Notes: generated by a model from the sequence alone, not told the origin. Positions 1 through 9,096 are shown, numbered from the stretch's first letter. The stretch is DNA of 64,000 nt from Bacteroidota bacterium (GCA_947460175.1 CANHGW010000006.1:1-64000), one strand, 5' to 3'. Numbers and translations: made by a program.

Positions 1-149
1 ACATAGAGGCTTTTTACAACACCACCAGACGACACAAACATTTAAATAATTTAACCCTTTTAGAATTTCAAAAATTAATTAACAATAACAATTTAAAAAA
101 TGCAGCTTAATGATCAATTTAATTTGTCCACTTTATTCTTGGAATTCCA
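1..149 (+). mobile_element. Right end of an IS3-family insertion sequence (partial)
   Basis: The window opens inside an insertion sequence. Frame 3 (3-110) encodes the last residues of an IS3-type transposase. The 39 bases after the stop contain TGTCCACTTT and finish at TTCCA (position 149), which resembles a right terminal inverted repeat of this family (read inward: TGGAATTCC...AAAGTGGACA). The left end lies outside the window, so the boundary at 149 is an inference from the terminal-repeat look and from the change of character of the downstream reading frame. Confidence 0.6.
3..110 (+). CDS. IS3-family transposase OrfB, C-terminal fragment
   Basis: Thirty-five residues and a TAA stop are visible. 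They start with IEAFYNTTRRHKHLNNL and continue with LLEFQKL. This matches the end of the DDE integrase core of IS3/IS150-type OrfB proteins, where a (Y/F)IxxYNxxRxHxxLxxxTPxxF signature precedes the C-terminus. The rest of the gene is upstream of the window, so completeness and activity cannot be judged. The TAA stop overlaps the ATG of the following peptide frame (TAATG), so the downstream frame could be translationally coupled to the transposase. Confidence 0.8.
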   Translation: MEAFYNTTRRHKHLNNLTLLEFQKLINNNNLKNAA

Positions 150-307
150 GTGGAGGTTTAAAAAATCCATGTAATTGTTATTATGGCTACTATTGTTGGA
201 TTAAAGGCGGTGGTAGTGGAAGTTGTATAACAGGTAATTGTCAAACACCTCCTAAAGCAGGTTGTGGTGTTTTTGGAACTACAAATTGTGACGGTAAATG
301 TCAATAA
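110..307 (+). pseudogene. Cysteine-rich small peptide, N-terminus replaced by IS end
   Basis: The 65-residue frame has nine cysteines, mostly in pairs or spaced doublets (PCNC, SCITGNC, NCDGKC), and glycine-rich stretches. It has no signal peptide. The first 13 residues appear to be read out of the IS right end (110-149), while the Cys-rich part begins at about position 150. I infer that the native start and leader or signal sequence were lost by the insertion and the frame is now a fusion. The gene sits directly upstream of a membrane thioredoxin-fold protein, a context seen for short secreted or exported Bacteroidota peptides (NVEALA-type neighbourhoods). The family assignment is not certain. 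It could still be expressed through the TAATG overlap with the transposase. Confidence 0.5.
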
Positions 308-318
308 ATTTAAGTTTT

Positions 319-351
319 ATTCTAGGAAGTGAGATTGTCACTTCCTAGAAT
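319..351 (+). terminator. Perfect 14-bp stem-loop between peptide and thioredoxin gene
   Basis: The arms 319-332 (ATTCTAGGAAGTGA) and 338-351 are perfectly complementary around a 5-base loop (GATTG). Only a weak AT-rich run follows, with no long T tract. It is therefore more likely an attenuator or mRNA-processing/stability element separating the peptide gene from the gene at 369 than a full terminator. Confidence 0.6.
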
Positions 352-368
352 AATTAACATACATTAAT

Positions 369-1211
369 ATGAAAAAAAAACTACTATTAGCATGTGTTTC
401 AATCTTATTGAACATACTTGTTCTAAGTCTTATCAGAGGGTATTTGGGTTTAGATGTGGCTTGTATTATAGCGATTATCGCATACATGTTGTTTACCTAT
501 TATGTGTTCATTACTTTAAAAACATCAAAATTTCATTTCAAGCTTATAATAATACTTATTGGAACTATGATAGTACACGTACCACAAAGAATTATTGATT
601 TTAAAAGTCAACTAATATCTTTTCCAGAATTCATGTGTGAAATTTTAGGTGTGATATTAGGTTTGCTTTTCATTTATGTTGGTAAATTAGGTAAGCTTAT
701 AATTTTATTGATCACATTTTTATCATCATTGATTGTATATATTAAGCATGATAGTGTAATTGATAGTTTGATATATAGTAATTTATTTAATAAAAATACA
801 AAACAAATAAAAATATACGCTGTCCCTTATTTTGATTCAAACAATGTAAACATAAATGATAAATTATTTAATCCTGCTGATTTAATTGTATTGAATATTT
901 GGGCTACATCTTGTGGGGTTTGTATTGCTGAATTTCCTCAAATTGATTCTTTGTATAATTTGTCATTACAGTCAAGTAAAATCAAATTATATACTGCATG
1001 TATTTTACAAAATGGAGATAGAAAAACTCCTTATGAAATTGGAACTATCAAAAATACTAAGTTTCCCATTTTTACTATTCCCAATTGGGATTATGTAATT
1101 AAAGAATATGGCATGGATGGTGTGCCAGTTACTTTTGTAATTAAAAATAATGAGGTGCTTTTTCGCGGGACTCTTCTAAATGCTTGGGGCTTTGCCATTG
1201 AGCAAAATTAG
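369..1211 (+). CDS. Membrane-anchored thioredoxin/TlpA-like protein
   Basis: The 280-residue protein starts with about five hydrophobic segments (roughly residues 3-22, 27-50, 57-72, 88-105, 106-125) and ends in a thioredoxin-like domain (about 140-280). The active-site pair is Cys182-Gly-Val-Cys185 in an IWATSCGVC context, and a cis-proline candidate is Pro253 (GVPVTF). This predicts a periplasmic disulfide reductase or oxidase anchored in the inner membrane, in the TlpA/ResA superfamily. It lies 61 bases after the Cys-rich peptide frame, which suggests that the peptide's cysteines are a substrate, but that is inference. The membrane part is not a recognised DsbD or MauE domain. Confidence 0.75.
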   Translation: MKKKLLLACVSILLNILVLSLIRGYLGLDVACIIAIIAYMLFTYYVFITLKTSKFHFKLIIILIGTMIVHVPQRIIDFKSQLISFPEFMCEILGVILGLLFIYVGKLGKLIILLITFLSSLIVYIKHDSVIDSLIYSNLFNKNTKQIKIYAVPYFDSNNVNINDKLFNPADLIVLNIWATSCGVCIAEFPQIDSLYNLSLQSSKIKLYTACILQNGDRKTPYEIGTIKNTKFPIFTIPNWDYVIKEYGMDGVPVTFVIKNNEVLFRGTLLNAWGFAIEQN

Positions 1212-1384
1212 TCTAATTGTCTCACTAAATAGTTTTGGTTGCATTAGAAATGACTATTTATTTTTTATAATATGGTCTGTACTGTTTTACTATAATAAAG
1301 TTATCTATACCTTTTTAGCAAGAAAACTATTTCGTGCTTAATTTTTAGATTTACTTTTATATCGTCAAATTAAAATAGTACAAT

Positions 1385-3328
1385 ATGTCTTATCCATATC
1401 AGATTACATCTTTAGAACAATATCACGAAGTCTATAAACAAAGCATTGAAAATCCAGAAAAATTTTGGGGCGATATAGCCATGCATTTTCGTTGGAAAAA
1501 ACATTTTGATCAAGTACTCAATTGGAATTTTAATGAACCAAAAGTTGAATGGTTTAAAGGTGGTAAAATGAATATTACCGAAAATTGTTTGGATCGATGG
1601 GCTGAAACCCAGCCACACACTCCTGCAATAATATGGGAAAGCAATGATCCAGAAGAACATCATCGTTCTATTTCATACAAAGAATTATTGTTTAAAGTCA
1701 ATCAGTTTGCCAATGTATTGAAAAACAATGGCGCAAGAAAAGGCGATCGTATTTGTATCTATATGCCCATGGTGCCTGAGTTGGCAATTGCTATTTTAGC
1801 ATGTGCTCGTATTGGTGCAATTCATTCAGTTATTTTTGGTGGATTTTCCGCGCAAAGTATAGCTGATCGAATCAATGATGCTGAATGTAATATTGTGGTA
1901 ACAGCTGATGGAGGTTATCGAGGGAATAAAGAAATTCCTTTAAAATCAGTGATGGACGAAGCATTGATACAGTGTCGCTCTGTACAGAAAGTGATTGTAC
2001 TGACTCGTACACGAACTCCTGTAAGTATGCTTAAAGGAAAAGAAGTGTGGTGGGAAGATGAAATTAAAAAAGTAGAAACTGCAGGTAATCCATTTTGCGA
2101 AGCTGAAGCGATGGATTCGGAGGACGAACTATTTATACTTTATACAAGTGGAAGTACGGGCAAGCCCAAAGGGGTAGTGCATACTTGTGCTGGCTATATG
2201 GTATATACCAATTATACATTTGTAAACGTTTTCCAATATCAACCTGGCGATATTCATTTTTGCACAGCTGATATAGGTTGGATTACTGGACATAGTTATA
2301 TTGTGTATGGTCCTTTGAGTGCAGGTGCTACAACGCTGATGTTTGAAGGTGTTCCAACTTGGCCTGATGCTGGTCGTTTTTGGGATGTAGTTGACAAATA
2401 CAAAGTCAATATCTTGTACACGGCACCAACAGCTATTCGTAGCCTCATGAGTTTTGGATTAGACTATGTAAAAAACAAAGATTTAAGTTCGTTGAAAGTA
2501 TTGGGAAGTGTTGGTGAACCGATTAATGAAGAAGCTTGGAATTGGTTCCATGATAATATTGGAAAAGGTAAATGCCCAATAGTAGATACGTGGTGGCAAA
2601 CAGAAACCGGTGGCATTATGATATCAAATTTAGCAGGTGTAACACCTCACAAGGCAGCACATGCAACGTTGCCTTTGCCAGGTGTGCAACCAATTTTGGT
2701 CGATGAACATGGCCATCCAATTCCAGGTGGGGATGCATCCTTGCCAGAAATGCCAACAGAAACCGTGAGTGGAAATCTTTGCATCAAACATCCTTGGCCT
2801 TCTATTATTAGAACTACTTATGGCGATCATGAGCGTTGCAAACAAACGTATTTTTCTACATATGAAAATATGTATTTTACTGGAGATGGATGTCAGCGAG
2901 ATGCTGATGGTAATTATCGAATTACAGGTAGAGTAGATGATGTATTGAATGTAAGTGGACATCGAATCGGTACTGCCGAAGTTGAGAATGCAATTAACAT
3001 GCATACGGGTGTGGTGGAAAGTGCCATTGTTGGCTATCCTCACGACATCAAAGGACAAGGGATCTATGCTTATGTTATTTTTAGTGGCGTCATGGACGAT
3101 AAAAATTTAATTACACAAGACATTAATCAAACTGTTTCAAGACTCATTGGTGCTATTGCCAAGCCAGATAAAATACAGTTTGTATCAGGTTTACCCAAAA
3201 CACGTAGTGGGAAAATCATGCGTCGTATACTTCGTAAAATTGCAGAAGGTGAGACAGAAAATTTAGGTGATACTTCTACATTGCTGGATCCTAATGTGGT
3301 AGAAGAAATTAAGAATGGGAAGTTGTAG
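1385..3328 (+). CDS. acs: Acetyl-coenzyme A synthetase
   Basis: This AMP-forming ligase activates acetate to acetyl-CoA via acetyl-AMP in the cytoplasm. The 647-residue length is that of full-length Acs. The P-loop-like A3 motif YTSGSTGKPKG lies near residue 253, the hinge region GRVDDVLNVSGHR precedes the C-terminal domain, and the regulatory lysine is Lys610 in PKTRSGKIMRRIL, the site acetylated in other Acs proteins. It appears monocistronic, with about 170 bases of AT-rich DNA before it and about 270 after it. Confidence 0.97.
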   Translation: MSYPYQITSLEQYHEVYKQSIENPEKFWGDIAMHFRWKKHFDQVLNWNFNEPKVEWFKGGKMNITENCLDRWAETQPHTPAIIWESNDPEEHHRSISYKELLFKVNQFANVLKNNGARKGDRICIYMPMVPELAIAILACARIGAIHSVIFGGFSAQSIADRINDAECNIVVTADGGYRGNKEIPLKSVMDEALIQCRSVQKVIVLTRTRTPVSMLKGKEVWWEDEIKKVETAGNPFCEAEAMDSEDELFILYTSGSTGKPKGVVHTCAGYMVYTNYTFVNVFQYQPGDIHFCTADIGWITGHSYIVYGPLSAGATTLMFEGVPTWPDAGRFWDVVDKYKVNILYTAPTAIRSLMSFGLDYVKNKDLSSLKVLGSVGEPINEEAWNWFHDNIGKGKCPIVDTWWQTETGGIMISNLAGVTPHKAAHATLPLPGVQPILVDEHGHPIPGGDASLPEMPTETVSGNLCIKHPWPSIIRTTYGDHERCKQTYFSTYENMYFTGDGCQRDADGNYRITGRVDDVLNVSGHRIGTAEVENAINMHTGVVESAIVGYPHDIKGQGIYAYVIFSGVMDDKNLITQDINQTVSRLIGAIAKPDKIQFVSGLPKTRSGKIMRRILRKIAEGETENLGDTSTLLDPNVVEEIKNGKL

Positions 3329-3595
3329 TTACTATCTATAATGATTTGATTTATGACATTTCAAGCTAAGAATATTCAATATAATGTATGATTTTTATAG
3401 GTTTTAAATTTTATTAAGGTATTTATGCAGTAACTAAAAATTATCTGTTAGAGTTTTAATTTAATGTAAAGAAATATCGTTGCTAAACTTTCATTTTTAA
3501 GTATGTTCAGTCGATTATGCATAGTTATAATTACAAAATATATGATTTAAATTTAACTATCAAAATTAATTATATTCATTCAATTTTTCTTATTA
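3329..3595. other. Intergenic AT-rich stretch
   Basis: The gap between acs and the small secreted protein gene holds no gene, RNA or clear hairpin that I can recognise. Confidence 0.5.
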
Positions 3596-3946
3596 TTGCA
3601 CTCATTGAAAATAATATCGTTCATATCGTTTTTTTTCTTTTCATTTGTTTTAATCTCTGGAACTAATAATGTGATTAAAGTTCTAAGTCAATTAAGTGAA
3701 TGCATAGGTAAGCATGAGTTAGCAATAAATCTTAAAAAACCATCTAGTTCAATGTCGGATGAAGAAACGAACGATACTGACTCCGAAGAAGACAATATTG
3801 GTGACGTGAATTTTTATATTATTTGTCAAGAAGTCAATCAATTTAAATTGTATTATCAATCGACTGAGAACCAATATTTTGCTGCTACTGAATTCTTAAA
3901 TTCTAGGGAAGCAAATCCCATATTCATACCTCCTCCAAACGCTTAA
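3596..3946 (+). CDS. Small secreted or membrane-anchored hypothetical protein
   Basis: This 116-residue protein is not recognised. It starts with a strongly hydrophobic segment (IISFISFFFFSFVLISG) that looks like a signal peptide or membrane anchor. An acidic linker rich in Ser, Asp and Glu (about residues 50-70) follows, then a short domain ending in IFIPPPNA, an ending I associate with small secreted Chitinophagaceae proteins. The only start codon that keeps the signal peptide is TTG at 3596; the first in-frame ATG is far downstream in the acidic part. It precedes the SulP gene by 76 bases and could share its transcript. Confidence 0.55.
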   Translation: MHSLKIISFISFFFFSFVLISGTNNVIKVLSQLSECIGKHELAINLKKPSSSMSDEETNDTDSEEDNIGDVNFYIICQEVNQFKLYYQSTENQYFAATEFLNSREANPIFIPPPNA

Positions 3947-4022
3947 GGCTATAGTTGAATATCTTATCACACTCCTAAAAGCGAGTATAGTGGTCCACTT
4001 ATTTTAAATTTCAAATATTAGA

Positions 4023-5606
4023 ATGAATAACAAAAATTCAATGTTTTCGTACATGAAAACAGATACCCTTTCAGGATTAGTCGTTTTCCTAGTTGCATTA
4101 CCTTTATGCTTAGGTATAGCTGTAGCCTCAGGCGCACCGCCATTTGCAGGTATAATAACTGGTGTGATAGGTGGTATCGTAGTTGGTTTTTTGAGTAATT
4201 CTAATTTAAGCGTTTCAGGTCCCGCAGCAGGATTAATTGCTATTGTTTTAGCAGCTGTTACCAATTTGGGCTACGAAACCTTTTTGCTTGCTGTGGTATT
4301 AGCAGGTGTATTCCAACTGATTCTTGGTTTTGCAAAAGCAGGTAGCATTTCCAGCTACTTTCCTTCGGGGGTTATTGAAGGTATGTTGACCGCTATTGGT
4401 ATTATAATTATAAAAAAAGAATTACCACATGCCATTGGATATGACAAAGGTCATGAAGGTGATTTTTATTCATATGAGTTATTAGATAAGGCGGACCAAG
4501 GTTTTTTTGGCGAGTTGATTCATTCTTTTAACTACGCTCACAATGGGATTATACTAGTCACTTTAGTTTCATTGGCTATTTTAATCGCTTTTAATAAAGT
4601 AGCATTTTTAAAGAAAATCAAAGCAATACCTGGGGCACTTATAGTTGTTATTGTAGGGATTTTAATCAATGAACTATTTAGACTAACCAATTCAGCTTTA
4701 CTCATTTCTGAAGAGCATTTAGTGAAATTACCAACAGCTTCTTCATTTAGCGAGTTTTTTACTCAATTTAGTTTTCCAAATTTTGCTGGGTTTACCAACC
4801 CCGCTGTATGGATTACTGCGGCCACTATTGCGGCAGTTGCAAGTATTGAAACCTTGCTTTGTCTTGAAGCAGGCGATAAAATGGATCCATTAAAGCGTTA
4901 TTCAAGTGCTAATATTGAGTTGAAGGCACAAGGTATTGGAAATATACTAGCTGGTTTAATTGGTGGAATACCAATGACGTCAGTTATCGTTCGTACGAGC
5001 GCCAATGTAAATGCAGGAGCTCGTACTAAATTTTCAGCAATTGCACATGGTGTATTTTTACTACTTGCAGTTGTGTTGATACCAAGTCTTTTAAATAAAA
5101 TTCCAATGGCATGTTTAGCGGCCATTTTAATTATGATAGGATTGAAATTAGCAAGTCCAAAGGTATTTAAACACATGTGGCATGCTGGTAAATTTCAATT
5201 TATACCATTTATTGTTACTACAATTTCGGTGGTTGGCATAGACTTGTTGAAAGGTGTTGGCATTGGATTGGTTGTTAGCATTTTCTTCATTCTCCGTGGA
5301 AATATGAAATTGGCTTATTTCTTTAAAAAAGAAGAACATCACGAAGGTGAAACCATTACGATAGATTTAGCTCAAGAAGTTTCTTTTTTAAACAAAGCAG
5401 CCATTAAACAAACCTTGTCGCATTTGCCCAATAATTGTAAGGTTATAATAGACGCAAAAAATACAGTTTACATTGATTATGATGTGCTGGAATTAATCAA
5501 AGATTTTGTGAATTTTGGTTCAAAAGATAAAAACATTGAAGTTCAATTAATTAATTTTAAAGAAGAATATAAAATGGCAGATGCACAACATGTGCACTCT
5601 AAATAA
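4023..5606 (+). CDS. SulP-family anion transporter (probable bicarbonate uptake)
   Basis: The 527-residue integral membrane protein has about 10-12 hydrophobic segments (residues about 15-430) and a C-terminal STAS-like domain (about 440-525, with IDLAQEVSFLNKAAIKQTL and VIIDAKNTVYIDYDVLELIKDF). The family motif region VSGPAAGLIAIVLA is present near residues 64-77. SulP proteins move sulfate, bicarbonate or other anions. The next gene, 30 bases downstream, is a beta-carbonic anhydrase, so bicarbonate/CO2 handling is the most likely role; substrate is inferred from context only. Confidence 0.92.
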   Translation: MNNKNSMFSYMKTDTLSGLVVFLVALPLCLGIAVASGAPPFAGIITGVIGGIVVGFLSNSNLSVSGPAAGLIAIVLAAVTNLGYETFLLAVVLAGVFQLILGFAKAGSISSYFPSGVIEGMLTAIGIIIIKKELPHAIGYDKGHEGDFYSYELLDKADQGFFGELIHSFNYAHNGIILVTLVSLAILIAFNKVAFLKKIKAIPGALIVVIVGILINELFRLTNSALLISEEHLVKLPTASSFSEFFTQFSFPNFAGFTNPAVWITAATIAAVASIETLLCLEAGDKMDPLKRYSSANIELKAQGIGNILAGLIGGIPMTSVIVRTSANVNAGARTKFSAIAHGVFLLLAVVLIPSLLNKIPMACLAAILIMIGLKLASPKVFKHMWHAGKFQFIPFIVTTISVVGIDLLKGVGIGLVVSIFFILRGNMKLAYFFKKEEHHEGETITIDLAQEVSFLNKAAIKQTLSHLPNNCKVIIDAKNTVYIDYDVLELIKDFVNFGSKDKNIEVQLINFKEEYKMADAQHVHSK

Positions 5607-5636
5607 TAAAATACCTAAACAATAAAATATTAAATC

Positions 5637-6284
5637 ATGAAAAGTAAAAAATCAAAAGAGTACGTTAAATTAATTGAAAACAATAAAGAATGGGCAGCAT
5701 CGGTGGTTAAAGATGATCCAGAATTTTTCACCCGATTATCTAGTTTTCAAAAACCTGATTTTCTATGGATAGGTTGTAGTGATAGCCGTGTACCTGCCGA
5801 TAGAATAACGGGTACACAACCAGGAGAAATTTTTGTACATAGGAATATTGCTAATATGGTAGTTCATACTGATATGAATTTGCTTGCTGTATTGGAATAT
5901 GCAGTAGACCATCTTGATGTGAAACATATTATTGTATGCGGACACTACGGCTGTGGTGGTGTTAAAGCTGCTATGTCAAGGCACAATTTCGACTTGATAA
6001 ATAAGTGGATTCGAAATATTAAAGATGTGTATAGAATGCACAGAGATATGATCGACTTTCAAACCAAACCTGAAGATCGATTAAATAAATTAATTGAGCT
6101 GAATGTCGAAGAGCAAGTTATGAACTTAGCCAAAACAAGTATTGTACAAAGATCTTGGAAGAATAAGAAAAGTCCTGAAATTCATGGTTGGGTGTATAGT
6201 TTAGAAGATGGCCTAATCAAAGAAATTTGCACTATGACACACGAAGATCATTTAGACCCATTGTATGAGTTTGATGATTTGTAG
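5637..6284 (+). CDS. Beta-class carbonic anhydrase
   Basis: The enzyme interconverts CO2 and bicarbonate in the cytoplasm. The zinc ligands of the class are visible: Cys47 with Asp49-Ser-Arg51 (CSDSR), and His103 with Cys106 (CGHYGC). The 215-residue length is typical of the Can type. The RNIANMV and EYAVDHL segments around the active site are intact. It forms a two-gene operon with the SulP transporter upstream, a pairing common in bacteria and probably serving inorganic carbon supply or pH control. Confidence 0.95.
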   Translation: MKSKKSKEYVKLIENNKEWAASVVKDDPEFFTRLSSFQKPDFLWIGCSDSRVPADRITGTQPGEIFVHRNIANMVVHTDMNLLAVLEYAVDHLDVKHIIVCGHYGCGGVKAAMSRHNFDLINKWIRNIKDVYRMHRDMIDFQTKPEDRLNKLIELNVEEQVMNLAKTSIVQRSWKNKKSPEIHGWVYSLEDGLIKEICTMTHEDHLDPLYEFDDL

Positions 6285-6390
6285 TAGATTCATGATATTC
6301 AAATAGATTTTAATTTATACCAATTTTAAAAATACTCTTACTGATAGTATAAATTATTAAAATTGAATTGTAGATTTATGAAGTGAACCT

Positions 6391-8241
6391 ATGAAAAAAG
6401 TCACTGTATTCCTATTATTATTGTCAATTGGGTTAACTAGTTTAGCTCAGAATAGATATGTAGATAGCTTAACAAATTGGTTGAATTTGCATCCTATCAA
6501 AGATACGATGCGTGTAATGACTACACATCGACTTTCGTATCGATTATCTGAAATCAATACGCAACGTGCATGGCAGTATGCCAAAGAAACAGAAATTGTT
6601 GCTAAAGAATTAGGATTTGATAAAGGTATTGCCTTAGCCAATGTCAATTATGCCATTCTTGAAACTGGAGAAGGCAATTTTAAAAATAGTGCAGACTATT
6701 ACATGAAAGCAATTGCTATTTCTGAACGAATTAAATATACACGAGGTTTAAGTATTTCGTACAATAATATTGGAGAGAACTATCTTAAACTGAAACAGTA
6801 TGACAAAGCCATAGAGTATACTAACAAAGCAAGGGACTTGAATCACTCAATCAACGATATTCGAGGAGAAGCGATTAACTACGAACAAATAGGTAGTATA
6901 CAATACGAAAAAAAGAACTATGAAAAAGCCATTGCAAATTGGACGTTAGGCTTTGACTTAGCTAAGTCGGCAGGAGAACCAAATTTGATCTCACTTTATT
7001 ATATCAATTTCGGTAAATATTACTTAGTCACCAACAATATAAAAAAAGCAATCAGTAGTTTATCTATTGCAGACTCTATTGCAAAATCAAGATCAGAGTT
7101 GTTAACTCAAATACAATGTAGTAAAGCCTTTTCTGCTTCTTATGATAAATTAAATCAACATAGTATTGCAATTCAATATTTAAATGAAGGATTAAAATTA
7201 TCAAAGGAATTAAAGAATAAAACAGAAGAATGTGATTTGTACAATTTAATTTCTTTACAATATGAAAGAATGAGAATGCCTGATTCAAGTATCTTTTTTC
7301 TTCGAAAGCATAAGGAAATCAGTGATGTAATATTAAATGATAAAAATTTTGCTCATCTCACATTTATTCAAACACAATATGAAACAAAATTAATTGATCA
7401 AGAAAATGCTGAACTAAGGTCAATACAAAAGAAACAAACAAAAAAATTAAGTGAAAAGAATTTATTATTGATCGCTTCAGCTATTGCATTGCTATTAGCA
7501 TTTGTGAGTGTATTACTTATATACAATTCATTTAGACATAAAAAGCGTAATTTGTTATTAGAAGAACAACAGAAATTATCTGAATACAATCAGCAATTGG
7601 CCGAAATGGAAGTGAAATCGCTTCGTTCACAAATGAATCCACACTTCCTTTTTAACTCGCTTAATTCCATACGTAATTTTATTATAAAGAATGAGTCTCA
7701 ATTAGCAAGCGATTATTTAGCCAATTTTGCTTCACTCATGCGTAAAATATTAGACGCCTCTCAGCAAAGTAACGTTTCACTAGAAGAAGAAATAGAGATG
7801 TTGAAATTGTATGTAGGATTAGAGCAAATGCGTTTCTCAAATAAATTTGCTTACAACATTCAAGTGGATGAATCATTGGATTTTGCCAATATCAACATAC
7901 CTACTATGGTTATTCAACCATTTATTGAAAATGCGATATGGCATGGATTATTAGCCAAAGAAAGCAATGATGGCGTATTAAACATTCAATTTAAGGAAAT
8001 AGCCAATAATCAAGATGAAATACTTTGTATAATTACAGATAATGGAATCGGCAGAAAAATGAGTGAATCTATGAAGAGTAGATTGAAAAAACATACGTCA
8101 AAAGGAATCAATATTACGCTCGAAAGGTTGAAAAGACTGGCAAAAATAACGATTGAGAATCCAATTGAGATCGTTGATTTATACGATGAAAAAGGCAATG
8201 CGACCGGTACAAAAGTCATTTTACACCTCCCAGTATTATAG
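6391..8241 (+). CDS. TPR-containing LytS/YehU-type sensor histidine kinase
   Basis: The 616-residue protein has a signal peptide (residues 1-20), a periplasmic region of tetratricopeptide repeats (about 35-320), a coiled-coil approach, one transmembrane segment (about 355-377), a second coiled coil, and a His_kinase-type domain. The phospho-acceptor is His418 in QMNPHFLFNSLNSI. The ATPase N-box is in QPFIENAIWHG and the G-box in DNGIGRKMS. Kinases of this type usually signal to a LytTR-domain response regulator. None is encoded next to it, so its partner must lie elsewhere. The peptide or stimulus sensed by the TPR part is unknown. Confidence 0.9.
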   Translation: MKKVTVFLLLLSIGLTSLAQNRYVDSLTNWLNLHPIKDTMRVMTTHRLSYRLSEINTQRAWQYAKETEIVAKELGFDKGIALANVNYAILETGEGNFKNSADYYMKAIAISERIKYTRGLSISYNNIGENYLKLKQYDKAIEYTNKARDLNHSINDIRGEAINYEQIGSIQYEKKNYEKAIANWTLGFDLAKSAGEPNLISLYYINFGKYYLVTNNIKKAISSLSIADSIAKSRSELLTQIQCSKAFSASYDKLNQHSIAIQYLNEGLKLSKELKNKTEECDLYNLISLQYERMRMPDSSIFFLRKHKEISDVILNDKNFAHLTFIQTQYETKLIDQENAELRSIQKKQTKKLSEKNLLLIASAIALLLAFVSVLLIYNSFRHKKRNLLLEEQQKLSEYNQQLAEMEVKSLRSQMNPHFLFNSLNSIRNFIIKNESQLASDYLANFASLMRKILDASQQSNVSLEEEIEMLKLYVGLEQMRFSNKFAYNIQVDESLDFANINIPTMVIQPFIENAIWHGLLAKESNDGVLNIQFKEIANNQDEILCIITDNGIGRKMSESMKSRLKKHTSKGINITLERLKRLAKITIENPIEIVDLYDEKGNATGTKVILHLPVL

Positions 8242-8267
8242 AAATATCATTTAGTTTGAAAAAATAG

Positions 8268-8298
8268 TTGCATTTCTATCATTGTAATCTTATTTTTA
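8268..8298 (+). promoter_or_regulatory. Probable Bacteroidota promoter for the gene at 8317
   Basis: A -33 TTG (8268-8270) and a -7 TATTTTTA (8291-8298; consensus TAnnTTTG, one mismatch) are separated by 20 bases and lie 18 bases before the ATG at 8317. Confidence 0.4.
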
Positions 8299-8316
8299 GA
8301 CTTTAGAAAAGCAAAA

Positions 8317-9069
8317 ATGATGCTAAAACGAATACTATTTATTGCATTATGTACTCTTGTAGCTCTGCAATCAGATGCTCAGATGATGCGTAAAGCACTT
8401 AAGAAAAGAACAGCAGAGGCTTGTGTTTATGGTAATATTGGATATTATGGTAACCCACATTGGGGTGCTGGTGCCAATATTCATTATTTACATGGGATAG
8501 GACGCAAAAGACAAACTTTCAGTGTAGGTATGGGATTAAGAGCCAATGTGTTTAGCACAAAGAAACGTTCATATACCACTTCAAGCGAAGCATTGATAGC
8601 CTTAAACCCAGGTGGTGCAGATACGATGTATATGCCTGAAGTGCAAACAAACACGTTGAATGCTTATATTGCAGTAAAGATTCATATCAAAAAAGGAGTT
8701 GATTTCTTTATCAATACTGATATTGGTGGAATCAATTTTGGCGATAGCAAAACAGGCTATTTCAGATCGTACGAAACTGATCCAATACCTCCTGGTACAA
8801 AGTATAAAACAGAACCTTACGCTTTTAACATCAATATGTTCAATGGGGAAAGTTACGGTACTATTATGTCTGAAGCTTATGGATCTTTCCGCTTAAACAA
8901 TGTACTGTATTGGCGTTTAGGAATAAATTTCTACAGAAATGAGTATAAAGTAGATCGACAAATTCCTTTGAATGGCAAACGATTTAGTCAAAATCATTGG
9001 ATGGTAATGAGTGGCCTCGCATTTGATATTCGTTGGCACAAAACGATTAGACAAACACAGTTTTATTAA
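8317..9069 (+). CDS. Secreted outer-membrane beta-barrel-like protein
   Basis: This 250-residue protein is not recognised at family level. It has a signal peptide ending in LQSDAQ and alternating hydrophobic/polar strands with many Gly and aromatic residues. The last strand ends in Tyr (RQTQFY), as expected for a small outer-membrane barrel. It has its own promoter-like sequence and a terminator behind it, so it is probably transcribed alone. Confidence 0.7.
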   Translation: MMLKRILFIALCTLVALQSDAQMMRKALKKRTAEACVYGNIGYYGNPHWGAGANIHYLHGIGRKRQTFSVGMGLRANVFSTKKRSYTTSSEALIALNPGGADTMYMPEVQTNTLNAYIAVKIHIKKGVDFFINTDIGGINFGDSKTGYFRSYETDPIPPGTKYKTEPYAFNINMFNGESYGTIMSEAYGSFRLNNVLYWRLGINFYRNEYKVDRQIPLNGKRFSQNHWMVMSGLAFDIRWHKTIRQTQFY

Positions 9070-9096
9070 TATATTAATTAGTAGTTTTATATACAT

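Noticed and set aside
2630-3058. 142-residue minus-strand frame inside acs
   Set aside because: It is antisense to a conserved enzyme gene, has no signal or domain, and is explained as a shadow frame.
4023-6284. SulP plus carbonic anhydrase as a novel system
   Set aside because: This pairing is well known in bacteria; it is annotated but not reported as new.
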